A stretch of DNA of 64,000 nt from Rhodococcus sp. 14-2470-1b (GTDB taxonomy: Bacteria > Actinomycetota > Actinomycetes > Mycobacteriales > Mycobacteriaceae), in the NCBI RefSeq assembly GCF_002259415.1, contig NZ_NPFY01000011.1:186001-250000 (forward strand), in the 5' to 3' direction. Made by a program: the position numbers and the translations under genes. Shown piece after piece: positions 9,726-18,493 of the stretch. Every line of letters begins with the position of its first letter. Position 1 is the stretch's first letter. The notes beneath the pieces were generated by a model. That model saw only the letters and a program-made list of their open reading frames with translations, was not told the origin of the DNA and did no database searches.

Positions 9726-10493
9726 GTGCCGACAATCGACACCTACATCGCTCTCGGCGACTCATTCACCGAAGGCGTCGGCGACCCCGACCCGTCGAGC
9801 CCCAATGGAGTCCGTGGCTGGGCGGATCGAGTGGCCGCAGAACTCGGCGCTCACAACCCGAACTTTCGATACGCCAACCTCGCAGTGCGAGGGAAACTTC
9901 TGGACCAGGTCATCGAAGATCAAGTCGGCACCGCCATCGACGTCGCACCCGACCTCGTCACCGTCTACGCGGGTGGAAACGACCTGATGCGGCCGAAGGT
10001 CGACATCGACGGAATCATCGAGCGCTACGACGCCGCGCTCGCGGGCCTGAAGTCGACCGGGGCGCGCGTACTGGCATTCACGGCATACGACGCCGGATGG
10101 TCACCGATCTTTCGCAGCCTCCGCGGTCGCACCGCGATCTACAACGAACTACTCCGCGAAGTTGCCGACAACCGCGGCGTCGAACTGATCGACTACTGGC
10201 GATTCGACGGTTACGACGATCCTCGAATGTGGGACTGGGACCGACTGCACATGTCGACCCGCGGGCACACCAGAATGGCTGCCGAAGTGCTCGACTTCCT
10301 CGGCGTCGAACACTCCATCTCGATGCCGGCCCTCGATCCGCTGCCTCCTGTCGAGAAGGCGATCCAACGACGCGAGAACGCCGAATGGGTCAAATCGTTT
10401 GCCGCGCCATGGGTGTCCCGACGCCTCCGCGGCGCATCCTCGGGCGACGACATCAGCCCGAAGCACACTGCCCCGCAACCGATCACGGTCTGA
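9726..10493 (+). CDS. SGNH/GDSL hydrolase family protein
   Basis: 255 residues, GTG start at 9726 behind AAAGGACGG. The GDSL blocks are clear: block I IALGDSFTEGVG (nucleophile Ser), block II glycine in NLAVRGKLLDQVI, block III VYAGGNDLMRP (oxyanion Asn) and block V WDRLHMSTRGH (Asp-x-x-His). There is no signal peptide, so the enzyme is cytoplasmic. The family hydrolyses esters, including lipids and acetylated sugars; the substrate is not evident. The stop is directly adjacent to the stop of the convergent VanW gene (10493/10494) with no terminator between them. Confidence 0.9.
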   Translation: MPTIDTYIALGDSFTEGVGDPDPSSPNGVRGWADRVAAELGAHNPNFRYANLAVRGKLLDQVIEDQVGTAIDVAPDLVTVYAGGNDLMRPKVDIDGIIERYDAALAGLKSTGARVLAFTAYDAGWSPIFRSLRGRTAIYNELLREVADNRGVELIDYWRFDGYDDPRMWDWDRLHMSTRGHTRMAAEVLDFLGVEHSISMPALDPLPPVEKAIQRRENAEWVKSFAAPWVSRRLRGASSGDDISPKHTAPQPITV

Positions 10494-13274
10494 CTATTCG
10501 CCGTCCTCCGCGGACGGCGCGGCCGGAGGAGCTGCTCCGGCCGGTCGGTCGGCCGGCTCGTCCTCGGGCTCCGGTTCCGGCTCAGGCGATTCACACCGCA
10601 CGATCGGGATCGGGTCGTACTTGACCGTCCTCGTGTCACGGGAGACTTCGTTGCCGGTGGCGATGTCCGTGATCACCCGAGTGTCGCTGGCGGTGAAACC
10701 GGGTCCACCACCGGACGGCACACACGCGTTACCGGCCGGGAGAGTGATGGTGTTCGGACTCGTCGGATTGGAACGCGGCCCGGTGATCGACTCCACGTCG
10801 ACGGTCTTGGTGCCCCAGAGCCGCACTGTCACATCCGAACTCGACCCGAACGACTCGATCACCACACCCGTCTTACCGGTGTTGGTGAACTTCAGATCGA
10901 TCGCACCCTCGAACACGGTCGCCTCGCGGGCCTCCGGGTACCGGCTGATGTAGTAGCTGTGTTCGGTGTGCCCGGCATCTTCCATGCCGCCGAAGTAGGC
11001 GGCGTTGTACAACGTCGTCGCGAACTGGCTGATCCCGCCTCCGACCGCCCTGTCCGGTCGACCGTTGTCGATGATGCCCGATTCCACGAAACCCTGAGCC
11101 GTGCCGCGAGGGCCCGTGTACTCGTTGAGCGAGAAGGTCTCACCCGGCTTCACCAACGCGCCGTTGACGATGTCGGCGGTCAGCCTGATGTTGACACCGG
11201 ACGCGTATTCGAAACCGCCCGTGGTGTATTCGGCCACCACCTCCTTGATGCCGAGCGCCTGAGCACCCTCCGTCGTCAGTGCAGGTTGCGCCTGCTCGTA
11301 GACGGCGTCGGTGGAGCGAGAATCAACCGAGGCCAGGAGGGCGGGCAACTGCTCCAACGATTTCGGCCACTGCACCAATTCACCGACGACCGCCGGAACA
11401 ACAGTCGGTACTCCGCCACCGAGAGCGAACGTCGCATCCTTCGGAGGTGTTTCCGTCGACGCCAACTGCGGCGCGAGAAGCGCCGTCGCCGCGGGCGTGT
11501 CGTACCTGGTCGCCAGCTGACCTTCGCCGTCCGGCTCGAAATGCAGCACTGCTGCCACGTTCTCGGGCGAGAGCACCGCACGAGCACCGTCACGACCGGT
11601 GAACACCACCGGCGCGGACACCGCGGGAGTCGCGACTTCAGCCAGAACACGATCGACCTCATCCTGGTGAACGGTCACGTCGACGGTCTCCACCGGTACC
11701 TCGACCTCACCGAACGCCCAGTTCGCCTCGAGCTCGTCCCGCGCCGCCTGCACGTCCATCGTCTGACCCGGCGCCGGGGTGACACCGACCGGAGTAGTGC
11801 CCTCGAACACGACGTCACCCTCGGACGGCGCTCGATCCGTCTGTGCCCTCATCGATTCGACGCCGGCGTCGAGCAATGCGGCATCGACGGTCGACTCGAC
11901 ACCGATCTCGCGGCCGGTGAAGAACGACATCACACGTGTGAACGGATTGATCGGCTGCGACCCGGCACGATCGAGCGTCGTCACCCAATCCACACCGAGA
12001 CCGGCCTCCGACGGCACCACCTCGAGCTGCTGGTCGCCCGCGTCGACCCGAACCGCCTCGTTCACACGGGGGCCGAGCTCGGACACGAGCTTCGCCTCGG
12101 CATCCTCGTGGCTCAGACCGCCGACCTCGATACCGGCGACGGTGACGCCCCGGGGAACCGAACCACTCGTCGAGAGCATGTCCGCCGTGTAGAACACTCC
12201 CAGAATCGCCACCGCAGCGCCGGCGAGAACGGCAATCTTCATTCGAGAGAACTTCTCTTCTTCCTTGCCTGCGGGCTGTCCCTCCACGTCGCCGTCAGCG
12301 GGCTCGGCAGGTACGAACTGCTCGGCAGGCACGAACTGCTCGGTCGGGGCAGGCTGCTGTTCGGACGACGCTGCGACGACGGGAATCGCGACGGTGGCGC
12401 TGTCCTCACCCTCGGGCTCCGGGGTCATCGGCCCCCGATCACCGGGCGGTGTCACTGCGGAATACGCCTGCGTCGGAGCAGACTCGACCGGACCGGGCCG
12501 GACCGAGCTGACGTGCCCTGCTGCCGGAAGCCCGGAAGGGGGTGTGGGTTGGTCCTGCGTGTCGGCCTCGGAAGCAATCGCTTCGTCGACATCAGGCTCT
12601 TCGGGGGTGAGCGGAGTCGACGATCCTTCACCCGGGAGGCCCGCGACTGGTTCGTCCTCGAGTCGATCACTCTCAGCGACAACGTCCTCAGCGACAACGT
12701 CCTCAGCGGCAACGTCCTCAGCGGCAACGTTCTCAGCGGCAACGTTCTCAGTGGCAACGTTGTGAGATGCAACGGCCCCAGCGTCCGTGGCCGAAGAATC
12801 CTCTGCCGGAATGTCGTCGCCGTGTTCGTTCTCGGCTGTTACCTCATCAGCTGGCAGCTCGTCGGCTGGGATCTCATGGGCTGAGACCTGATCGGCTGGG
12901 GTCTCGTCGGCTGGGATCTCGTCGGACAGGCCTTCCGCCACCGGTCCCTGCTCGGCCGACTCCTGCTCGACGCGCTCCTGGACGGGTGGCTCCGGGACAG
13001 GGGGTTGAGGGACAGGGGAAGCGGCAGATTCGGACGGCTGAGCCGGGGAGTGCCCGGGAGGGGGCTCGTTGGGATCGATGGCACGCATCACCTCGGTGAT
13101 GGCCTCGTACGGCAGAACGTGCTCGGGCTCGGCATCGACCGTTTCGACGTCGTCCCGTGGGTCGCCGTGCGCACCGACATCACCCGCATCGCCACGAAGC
13201 GCCTCGTCACGGGCTTCCTCGTCGGAATGGGAGCCGCGCTCGTGCTTGCCCTTGCCGTCTCCACCGACGCTCAC
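10494..13274 (-). CDS. VanW family protein with peptidoglycan-binding-like repeats and long acidic N-terminus
   Basis: About 926 residues from GTG at 13274 (GGGAGG precedes it). Residues 1-340 are low-complexity, acidic and proline-rich, with a 15-bp repeat giving (A/V)AEDV and NVAAE units. A transmembrane helix (KIAVLAGAAVAILGVFY) lies at about 346-364. The outside part has PG_binding_4 (YkuD-associated) repeats, each with an acidic EVVPSEAGLGVDW-like strand, then the VanW domain near residues 700-820 (FSLNEYTGPRGTAQGFVESG, GGGISQFATTLYNAAYFGG). VanW proteins are accessory cell-wall proteins of unknown activity. Normal actinobacterial homologues share the anchor and outer domains; the N-terminus is variable. 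Confidence 0.9.
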   Translation of the reverse strand: MSVGGDGKGKHERGSHSDEEARDEALRGDAGDVGAHGDPRDDVETVDAEPEHVLPYEAITEVMRAIDPNEPPPGHSPAQPSESAASPVPQPPVPEPPVQERVEQESAEQGPVAEGLSDEIPADETPADQVSAHEIPADELPADEVTAENEHGDDIPAEDSSATDAGAVASHNVATENVAAENVAAEDVAAEDVVAEDVVAESDRLEDEPVAGLPGEGSSTPLTPEEPDVDEAIASEADTQDQPTPPSGLPAAGHVSSVRPGPVESAPTQAYSAVTPPGDRGPMTPEPEGEDSATVAIPVVAASSEQQPAPTEQFVPAEQFVPAEPADGDVEGQPAGKEEEKFSRMKIAVLAGAAVAILGVFYTADMLSTSGSVPRGVTVAGIEVGGLSHEDAEAKLVSELGPRVNEAVRVDAGDQQLEVVPSEAGLGVDWVTTLDRAGSQPINPFTRVMSFFTGREIGVESTVDAALLDAGVESMRAQTDRAPSEGDVVFEGTTPVGVTPAPGQTMDVQAARDELEANWAFGEVEVPVETVDVTVHQDEVDRVLAEVATPAVSAPVVFTGRDGARAVLSPENVAAVLHFEPDGEGQLATRYDTPAATALLAPQLASTETPPKDATFALGGGVPTVVPAVVGELVQWPKSLEQLPALLASVDSRSTDAVYEQAQPALTTEGAQALGIKEVVAEYTTGGFEYASGVNIRLTADIVNGALVKPGETFSLNEYTGPRGTAQGFVESGIIDNGRPDRAVGGGISQFATTLYNAAYFGGMEDAGHTEHSYYISRYPEAREATVFEGAIDLKFTNTGKTGVVIESFGSSSDVTVRLWGTKTVDVESITGPRSNPTSPNTITLPAGNACVPSGGGPGFTASDTRVITDIATGNEVSRDTRTVKYDPIPIVRCESPEPEPEPEDEPADRPAGAAPPAAPSAEDGE
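12672..12761. repeat. 15-bp tandem repeat inside the VanW gene, 6 copies
   Basis: Six units of CTCAGCGACAACGTC and variants begin at 12672, 12687, 12702, 12717, 12732 and 12747. They are in frame and encode five-residue units (A-E-D/N-V-A/V) in the intracellular acidic region. Unit length is a multiple of three, so copy-number change would keep the reading frame. Neighbouring sequence contains further DEIPAD-type protein repeats less regular at DNA level. Confidence 0.9.
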
Positions 13275-13508
13275 GTTCTCGACCCTCCCGAAACCCCGGA
13301 CGAACACCGACACTGTCGCGCACGAGCTTACGCATCGACACATGAGGGGATCGACTCGAGCATCGGGAAACCCCGGCCGCCGCAAGCCCACGAAAGAGGC
13401 TCCACACCGCTGCCGGGTCGGGGGTCGGGCAGCAGTGTGGAGCCACTACGAGTATCGCGCATGCTTGTGAAGCGTTACAACCGATCGTGCGGTGTCTCGT
13501 CAATTCAT

Positions 13509-14825
13509 TCAGGTGAATGATCGGCGCGGTGTCGAGCTGTCACCCTGTCCTACGGCACGGCCCCAATGTCCGGTCCTCACCAGGGCGAGCGTGAGCAGCA
13601 GACGATCCCTCGGATCGGTGAGGTCCTTGCCGGTCAACTCCTCGATCCGTCGGACTCGATAGATCACCGTGTTGCGGTGGCAGTACAGGACCTTCGCGGC
13701 ATTCGTCGGCGATCCGTCGCTGGCAAGCACGTGAGCGAGCGTCTCGAGTAACGTCCCACGCTGAGGTTCCGGATGCGTCCACATGTTTCCCAACGCGTGG
13801 TGAACGAGCAGATCCGACGATTCCTCGTCGGCTGCCATGATCACCCGGGGCAGCCGATCGGTCGCCAACGCCACCCCTGCCTCCTCCGAGATCGTGTCAG
13901 CGGTGAGCGTCGCCAGCCGATACGCCGCCGCGAACGAGGACACACCGTCGGGCGAATGCGCCACACCCACCGGGCCCACGGCCCTGACCGAAAGCGCGTC
14001 GACGACCGAATTCAGTGATCCCTTGGCCAACGCAACGAGCGCGAACTGATGCCCGTCGCGAATGTTCCAATGCGATACCGCACCGATCTGATCCAGCGCA
14101 TCCTCCGGCGCCGTGAGTGGAGGTGATCCCTGGTCGTCCACGGGCCCGACGACACACGCGATCTGCTGCGACGCCGAAAGACCGAGCGTCGCACGCGCTT
14201 CGAGCACGAACGACGGATCACCTCCACGCCCGGAGCGAAGCCCGTCGAGCACCACCAGAACGTTCGCCAGGTCGCGTTGCTGCATCCGTGCACTCTCGCG
14301 GCGATAGGCGTCGACCAGGGTCTCGTACTGCCCGTCGAGTGCACGCCACAACTGCTGGCCCGCCACCAGCAGCAAATGTTCGTCGATGTCGGACCGTCGA
14401 CGATCACGTGCGTGAACCAACTCTTCCCACAGTGTCCGACTGCCGAGCGTGTACGCCTTGAGCACCAACTCCATCGGGATGCCCTGACGCGCACGTTCCC
14501 GCCCGGTGCGGCGCCAGACCTCACGGGTGTTGTCGTCGGCGGCCGCCACCCCGGACAGCGTCCGCAGCCCCTGGCGGATGTGCTCGCGGGTGCTTCGCCT
14601 GATCTCGCCGGCGATGTCAGGCGTCGCACTGGCCAGGTACGCGGGCTCCTGCTCGATCAGCGCCAGCGTGATGGAGTCCGCTATCGAATCCGCCCGATCG
14701 ATCAGCGCAGACCACGCACGCTGAATCTTCTCCTGATCCGATGCAGGCACCCGAGCACGAGGGGCACCCACCGAAGATCGGTCGGCGGGTCGGTCGGAGG
14801 CAACCATCGACACAGTTTTGCGCAT
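13509..14825 (-). CDS. PucR/CdaR-type transcriptional regulator
   Basis: About 438 residues if the ATG at 14825 is used; a second ATG at 14807 is possible and neither has a good ribosome-binding site. The C-terminal HTH_30 domain is clear (ASDGSPTNAAKVLYCHRN, then TVIYRVRRIEELTG), as is a GGDEF-like middle region typical of PucR/CdaR proteins. The N-terminal part (REHIRQGLRTLSG, RERARQGIPMELVLKAY) is the RsbT-co-antagonist-like domain often fused to it. These proteins activate nearby catabolic or uptake genes in response to metabolites. It is divergent from the ABC transporter operon at 14956, its probable target. Confidence 0.9.
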   Translation of the reverse strand: MRKTVSMVASDRPADRSSVGAPRARVPASDQEKIQRAWSALIDRADSIADSITLALIEQEPAYLASATPDIAGEIRRSTREHIRQGLRTLSGVAAADDNTREVWRRTGRERARQGIPMELVLKAYTLGSRTLWEELVHARDRRRSDIDEHLLLVAGQQLWRALDGQYETLVDAYRRESARMQQRDLANVLVVLDGLRSGRGGDPSFVLEARATLGLSASQQIACVVGPVDDQGSPPLTAPEDALDQIGAVSHWNIRDGHQFALVALAKGSLNSVVDALSVRAVGPVGVAHSPDGVSSFAAAYRLATLTADTISEEAGVALATDRLPRVIMAADEESSDLLVHHALGNMWTHPEPQRGTLLETLAHVLASDGSPTNAAKVLYCHRNTVIYRVRRIEELTGKDLTDPRDRLLLTLALVRTGHWGRAVGQGDSSTPRRSFT

Positions 14826-14955
14826 CCCGCCCAGTCGACAGGGCGATTTGACCGGTACTGGTGCCGCGGGACCCAAACATTCTGTGCGCTGCGCCCATAC
14901 CGCCGGTTGTGCGCGGCAACCATAGTGAACGCACACAGATTGTGAGGTGGATCAC

Positions 14956-15819
14956 TTGAGTTCGACGGTTACCCCAGCCCCGATCTTCACCATGACCGAC
15001 GTCGACGTCACGTTCGGCGGCGTGGTCGCGCTGTCGAGCGTCAGTCTCGACGTGCGGCCGAGCGAAGTTCTCGGCGTCATCGGCCCCAACGGCGCAGGCA
15101 AGACCACGCTGTTCAACGTTGCCTGCGGACTCGTCCGCCCAGGAACCGGAACACTCACCCGGAACGGCGAGACCCTGTCCCGGCTGCGACCCCACGACCT
15201 CCCGAAGCTGGGCATGAGCCGAACACTCCAAGGACTCGGACTGTTCGACCGGATGAGCGTCGTCGACAACGTCATGATCGGCGCGGACAAAGGGGCACGC
15301 ACCGGAATCCTGGCAGGACTGCTCGGACTTCCGTCGAGTGCATCCGACGACGCCGAAATCAGATCAGCCGCAATGGCCACGCTCGAACGCCTCCGAATCG
15401 ACCAGTACGCCGACCGCCTGCCACCGAGCCTGCCCTACGCCGTGCGCAAACGCGTCGCCCTCGCCCGCGCCCTCGTGAGCGAACCATCACTGATCCTTCT
15501 GGACGAACCGGCGTCAGGTCTGTCATCGGACGAGATGGCCGAACTGGGCGAAGAAATCCGATCCCTGGCCCACCCCGAAACCGGTCATTCCGCAGGCTCC
15601 ACTCCCGCCTCCCCAGGTCATTCCGCAGGCTCCACTCCCGCCTCCCCGGCGTCGGTGATGCTCGTCGAACACCACATGGACCTCGTCATGAGCGTGTGCG
15701 ATCGGATCTTCGTCCTCGATTTCGGCAAGGTGATCGCTCACGGCTCGCCCGACGACATTCGTCAGGACCCGGCCGTTCTGGCCGCATATCTCGGGAACGA
15801 GGTGAACCACGGTGAGTGA
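14956..15819 (+). CDS. livG: Branched-chain amino acid/amide-type ABC transporter ATPase LivG
   Basis: 287 residues. I use TTG at 14956 because GAGGTGG stands at the right distance; GTG at 14947 would lie within that site. Walker A is GPNGAGKTT, the signature region is the degenerate LPYAVRKRVALARAL usual for LivG, Walker B is LILLDEPASGL, and the H-loop is VEHHMDLVM. Between Walker B and the H-loop is an insertion of two GHSAGSTPASP units (residues about 210-231), encoded by two 33-bp dispersed repeats; other LivG proteins have only a short loop there. Stop overlaps the livF start by 8 bp. Confidence 0.93.
   Translation: MSSTVTPAPIFTMTDVDVTFGGVVALSSVSLDVRPSEVLGVIGPNGAGKTTLFNVACGLVRPGTGTLTRNGETLSRLRPHDLPKLGMSRTLQGLGLFDRMSVVDNVMIGADKGARTGILAGLLGLPSSASDDAEIRSAAMATLERLRIDQYADRLPPSLPYAVRKRVALARALVSEPSLILLDEPASGLSSDEMAELGEEIRSLAHPETGHSAGSTPASPGHSAGSTPASPASVMLVEHHMDLVMSVCDRIFVLDFGKVIAHGSPDDIRQDPAVLAAYLGNEVNHGE
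15583..15647 (+). repeat. Dispersed GHSAGSTPA repeat, two 33-bp copies inside livG
   Basis: Two adjacent copies, at 15583-15615 and 15616-15647, both with the core CATTCCGCAGGCTCCACTC. They are in the sense direction and in frame, each encoding GHSAGSTPASP. The same core occurs at 30139-30168, 38330-38467 and 62366-62392, and a diverged form at 48533-48697. Confidence 0.95.
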
Positions 15820-16531
15820 CTCGGCCCAGATTCGCATCACCGACCTGACCGTCCGCTACGGACCGGTGACAGCGCTGGACTCGGTGACCATGACGGTTGC
15901 AGCCGGCGCGATCACCGCGGTGCTCGGCGCCAACGGCGCGGGCAAGACGACCCTGCTCCGCACCGTGTCAGGCCTGCTGAAACCCGAATCGGGCAGCATT
16001 GAGCTGGCCGGGACCGAGCTGGTGGGAGTTCCGCCGGACCGCATGTCCCGCAAAGGACTTGCCCACGTCCCCGAAGGCCGAGGCGTCATCGCCGAACTCA
16101 CCGTCGAGGAGAACCTCCGGCTAGGAGCATTGGGCCGCAACCGAAGTCACGACGCCGTCACACTCGACCGGGTCTACGGCATGTTCCCGCCACTCGACGG
16201 GCGTCGCACGTCGTCGGCACACACGCTGTCCGGCGGCGAACGTCAGATGCTCGTCATCGGACGCGCCCTGATGGCAACCCCATCCGTGCTCCTCCTGGAC
16301 GAACCATCTCTGGGGCTCGCGCCGAAAGTCGTCGCGCAGATCTTCGACACGCTCCGCACGCTCGTCGAAACAGAGTCCATGACAGTACTTCTCGTGGAAC
16401 AGAACGCACGAAGCGCCCTGTCGATCGCCGAACACGCCGTTGTCCTCGATCTCGGCAAGGTCGCCGTCGAAGGCCCGGCAGCCACCCTCGCCGACGACGA
16501 CGCCCTCCGACACGCCTACCTCGGGTTCTGA
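15812..16531 (+). CDS. livF: Branched-chain amino acid/amide-type ABC transporter ATPase LivF
   Basis: 239 residues, GTG start at 15812 overlapping livG. Complete ABC ATPase: Walker A GANGAGKTT, Q-loop region, signature LSGGERQMLVIGRAL, Walker B VLLLDEPSLGLAPKVV, H-loop LLVEQNARSALSIA. LivF and LivG form the heterodimeric motor on the inner face of the LivH/LivM permease. Unlike LivG, it has no repeat insertion. The operon order G-F-H-M-binding protein is common for actinobacterial HAAT transporters of branched amino acids, urea or amides. Confidence 0.93.
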   Translation: MSDSAQIRITDLTVRYGPVTALDSVTMTVAAGAITAVLGANGAGKTTLLRTVSGLLKPESGSIELAGTELVGVPPDRMSRKGLAHVPEGRGVIAELTVEENLRLGALGRNRSHDAVTLDRVYGMFPPLDGRRTSSAHTLSGGERQMLVIGRALMATPSVLLLDEPSLGLAPKVVAQIFDTLRTLVETESMTVLLVEQNARSALSIAEHAVVLDLGKVAVEGPAATLADDDALRHAYLGF

Positions 16532-16557
16532 CGCGAGCTGAAAGGACGCCACCTCAA

Positions 16558-17436
16558 GTGCAGCAACTGCTCACCATCCTCATCAACGGAGTGACGACCG
16601 GCATGATCTACGCCGCGTTCGCCCTCGCCCTCGTTCTGATCTGGCGGTCGACACGCATCGTCAACTTCGCCCAAGCACCGATGGCCATGATCACCACCTA
16701 CGTCGCACTGGTGGTGATCGACGCCGGCTACTCGTACTGGGTCGGCTTCGGCGTCGCACTCGTCAGCGGTCTCATCCTCGGAGCTGCCGTCGAACGACTC
16801 GTCGTTCGGTTCGTGGACAGCTCGTCGCACATCAATCCCGTCATCCTGACGCTGGGGCTGTTCATCATCATTCATGCGGTGGCAGCCATCGTGTTCGGCA
16901 ACCAGTTCCGTTCCTTCCCTGCGCCCTTCGGTCTGACCGGTCAAAAGGTCGGGGATCTGAACATCGCGCTCACCGGGTACGACGTCTTCAAGATCGTGGC
17001 CGTGCTGATCGTCCTCGGACTGCTGGTTCTGCTGTTCCGGTTCACCGATCTCGGCCTGAAGATGCGGGCGAGCGCCTTCGAACAAGAGGTGGCGAAACTG
17101 CTCGGTGTTCGCGTCGGCCGCATGTTGACGCTGGGATGGGCTCTGGCCGCCGTCGTCGGATCCCTGGCAGGGCTATTGATCGCAGGAGGCTCGCTGGTCC
17201 ACCCCGGATACATGGATTCGATCGTCGTATTCGGTTTCGTCGCCGCCGTGCTCGGTGGACTGGACAGCCCGGGTGGTGCCGTCGTCGGCGGGCTCCTGAT
17301 GGGCGTGGGGCTCAGTTTCGTCAGCGGCTACCTGGGCCAGGACCTGGTGTCCTCCGCAGCTCTGGTCATCCTCATCGTCGTACTGCTGCTCAGACCGAGC
17401 GGGCTGTTCGCCGGCACCGCGGCAAGGCGGGTGTGA
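16558..17436 (+). CDS. livH: Branched-chain amino acid/amide-type ABC permease LivH
   Basis: 292 residues, GTG start at 16558. Hydrophobic throughout with about eight helices, beginning LLTILINGVTTGMIYAAFAL, the usual LivH N-terminus. The family loop with KMRASAFEQEVAKLLGVRV faces the ATPases, and the C-terminal LGGLDSPGGAVVGGLLMGV segment is conserved. Forms the transmembrane channel with LivM. The stop precedes the livM start by 1 bp. Confidence 0.92.
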   Translation: MQQLLTILINGVTTGMIYAAFALALVLIWRSTRIVNFAQAPMAMITTYVALVVIDAGYSYWVGFGVALVSGLILGAAVERLVVRFVDSSSHINPVILTLGLFIIIHAVAAIVFGNQFRSFPAPFGLTGQKVGDLNIALTGYDVFKIVAVLIVLGLLVLLFRFTDLGLKMRASAFEQEVAKLLGVRVGRMLTLGWALAAVVGSLAGLLIAGGSLVHPGYMDSIVVFGFVAAVLGGLDSPGGAVVGGLLMGVGLSFVSGYLGQDLVSSAALVILIVVLLLRPSGLFAGTAARRV

Positions 17437-17437
17437 C

Positions 17438-18493
17438 ATGAACGCAGTCGTCACCCGAATGACATCCACACCGGTCCGACGCCACTTCCTCTGCGCAGTA
17501 CTCGGCCTGGTCGTCGTCGTACTGGCTCTCGAATCCCTGAGCACGTTCCGGCAGAGTCAGCTGACGTCGGTGGCCTACCTCGCGATCGCAGCCGGCGGCC
17601 TCACCGTCCTCACCGGTTTGAGCGGTCAACTCTCGCTCGGTCACGGCGCGTTCATGGCCGTCGGTGCCTACACCGCGGCACTGATGCTCCGTGCCCAGGA
17701 TTCCGGATGGTCCGTCCCGTTGGTTCTCCTCGCCGCCACCGTCGTGACCGGCATCGTCGGAGTCGTCGTCGGCGTCGCCGCAGCCCGACTCCACGGCCCC
17801 TATCTCGCAGGCGCGACACTGGCGCTGGCTGTCGCCGTCCCCGGCCTCGCGTTGTACTTCAAGGACTATCTCGGCGGAGAGCAGGGCCTCGTGGTCCCCG
17901 CTCCGAAAGTGCCGGGACCCATCGACGATGTCATGTACTTCATCACCGGAAACGAGCTCGGCGGAACGAAATTCGTCGCCTACGTCAGTTGGATCCTGCT
18001 CGTCGTGGTCTTCTTTCTCCTCGCCAACGTGTCCGCCAGCCGAATCGGACGACGGTGGCGGGCGGTACGGGACGACGAGGTGGCCGCGGAACTCGCCGGG
18101 ATAAACCTCGGGCGCGCACGAATACTCGCGTTCGTCGTCAGTTCCGCCTGCGCCGGAGCCGCCGGCGCGGTCCTCGCGATGTCCGCCCGCATCGCAGCAC
18201 CGAGCGGATTCACCCTGACACTGTCGCTGACATTGCTGTCGGCGGTGGTGATCGGCGGGCTCGGAACGCTGTCGGGCGCACTCATCGGTGCAGCCCTACT
18301 TACTTACATTCCACCGGTCGTGACGAACCTCGGACTCGACGCCGGACTGAGCAGCCTGCAATCCGCCGAGCTCGCACCACTCGTCACGGGAATCTTCACG
18401 GTTCTCGTGATCCTGTTCGCTCCACTGGGTTTGACCGGAACCTACCGAAAGTGGCGTCTCACACGGAACATCACGAGAAAAGGGGAAAGATGA
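17438..18493 (+). CDS. livM: Branched-chain amino acid/amide-type ABC permease LivM
   Basis: 351 residues, ATG start. About nine to ten membrane segments. Conserved LivM features are GLSGQLSLGHGAFMAVGAYT (residues about 53-72), the cytoplasmic EAA-like RAVRDDEVAAELAGINLGRARILAF loop in two parts, and VVIGGLGTLSGALIGA. It ends in the basic tail RKWRLTRNITRKGER. Its TGA overlaps the ATG of the binding-protein gene (ATGA at 18490-18493). Confidence 0.92.
   Translation: MNAVVTRMTSTPVRRHFLCAVLGLVVVVLALESLSTFRQSQLTSVAYLAIAAGGLTVLTGLSGQLSLGHGAFMAVGAYTAALMLRAQDSGWSVPLVLLAATVVTGIVGVVVGVAAARLHGPYLAGATLALAVAVPGLALYFKDYLGGEQGLVVPAPKVPGPIDDVMYFITGNELGGTKFVAYVSWILLVVVFFLLANVSASRIGRRWRAVRDDEVAAELAGINLGRARILAFVVSSACAGAAGAVLAMSARIAAPSGFTLTLSLTLLSAVVIGGLGTLSGALIGAALLTYIPPVVTNLGLDAGLSSLQSAELAPLVTGIFTVLVILFAPLGLTGTYRKWRLTRNITRKGER

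Noticed and set aside
10959..12884. 641-codon open frame on the plus strand
   Set aside because: It is fully antisense to the VanW gene, has no recognisable domain and is rich in Arg/His, as expected for shadow frames in high-GC DNA.
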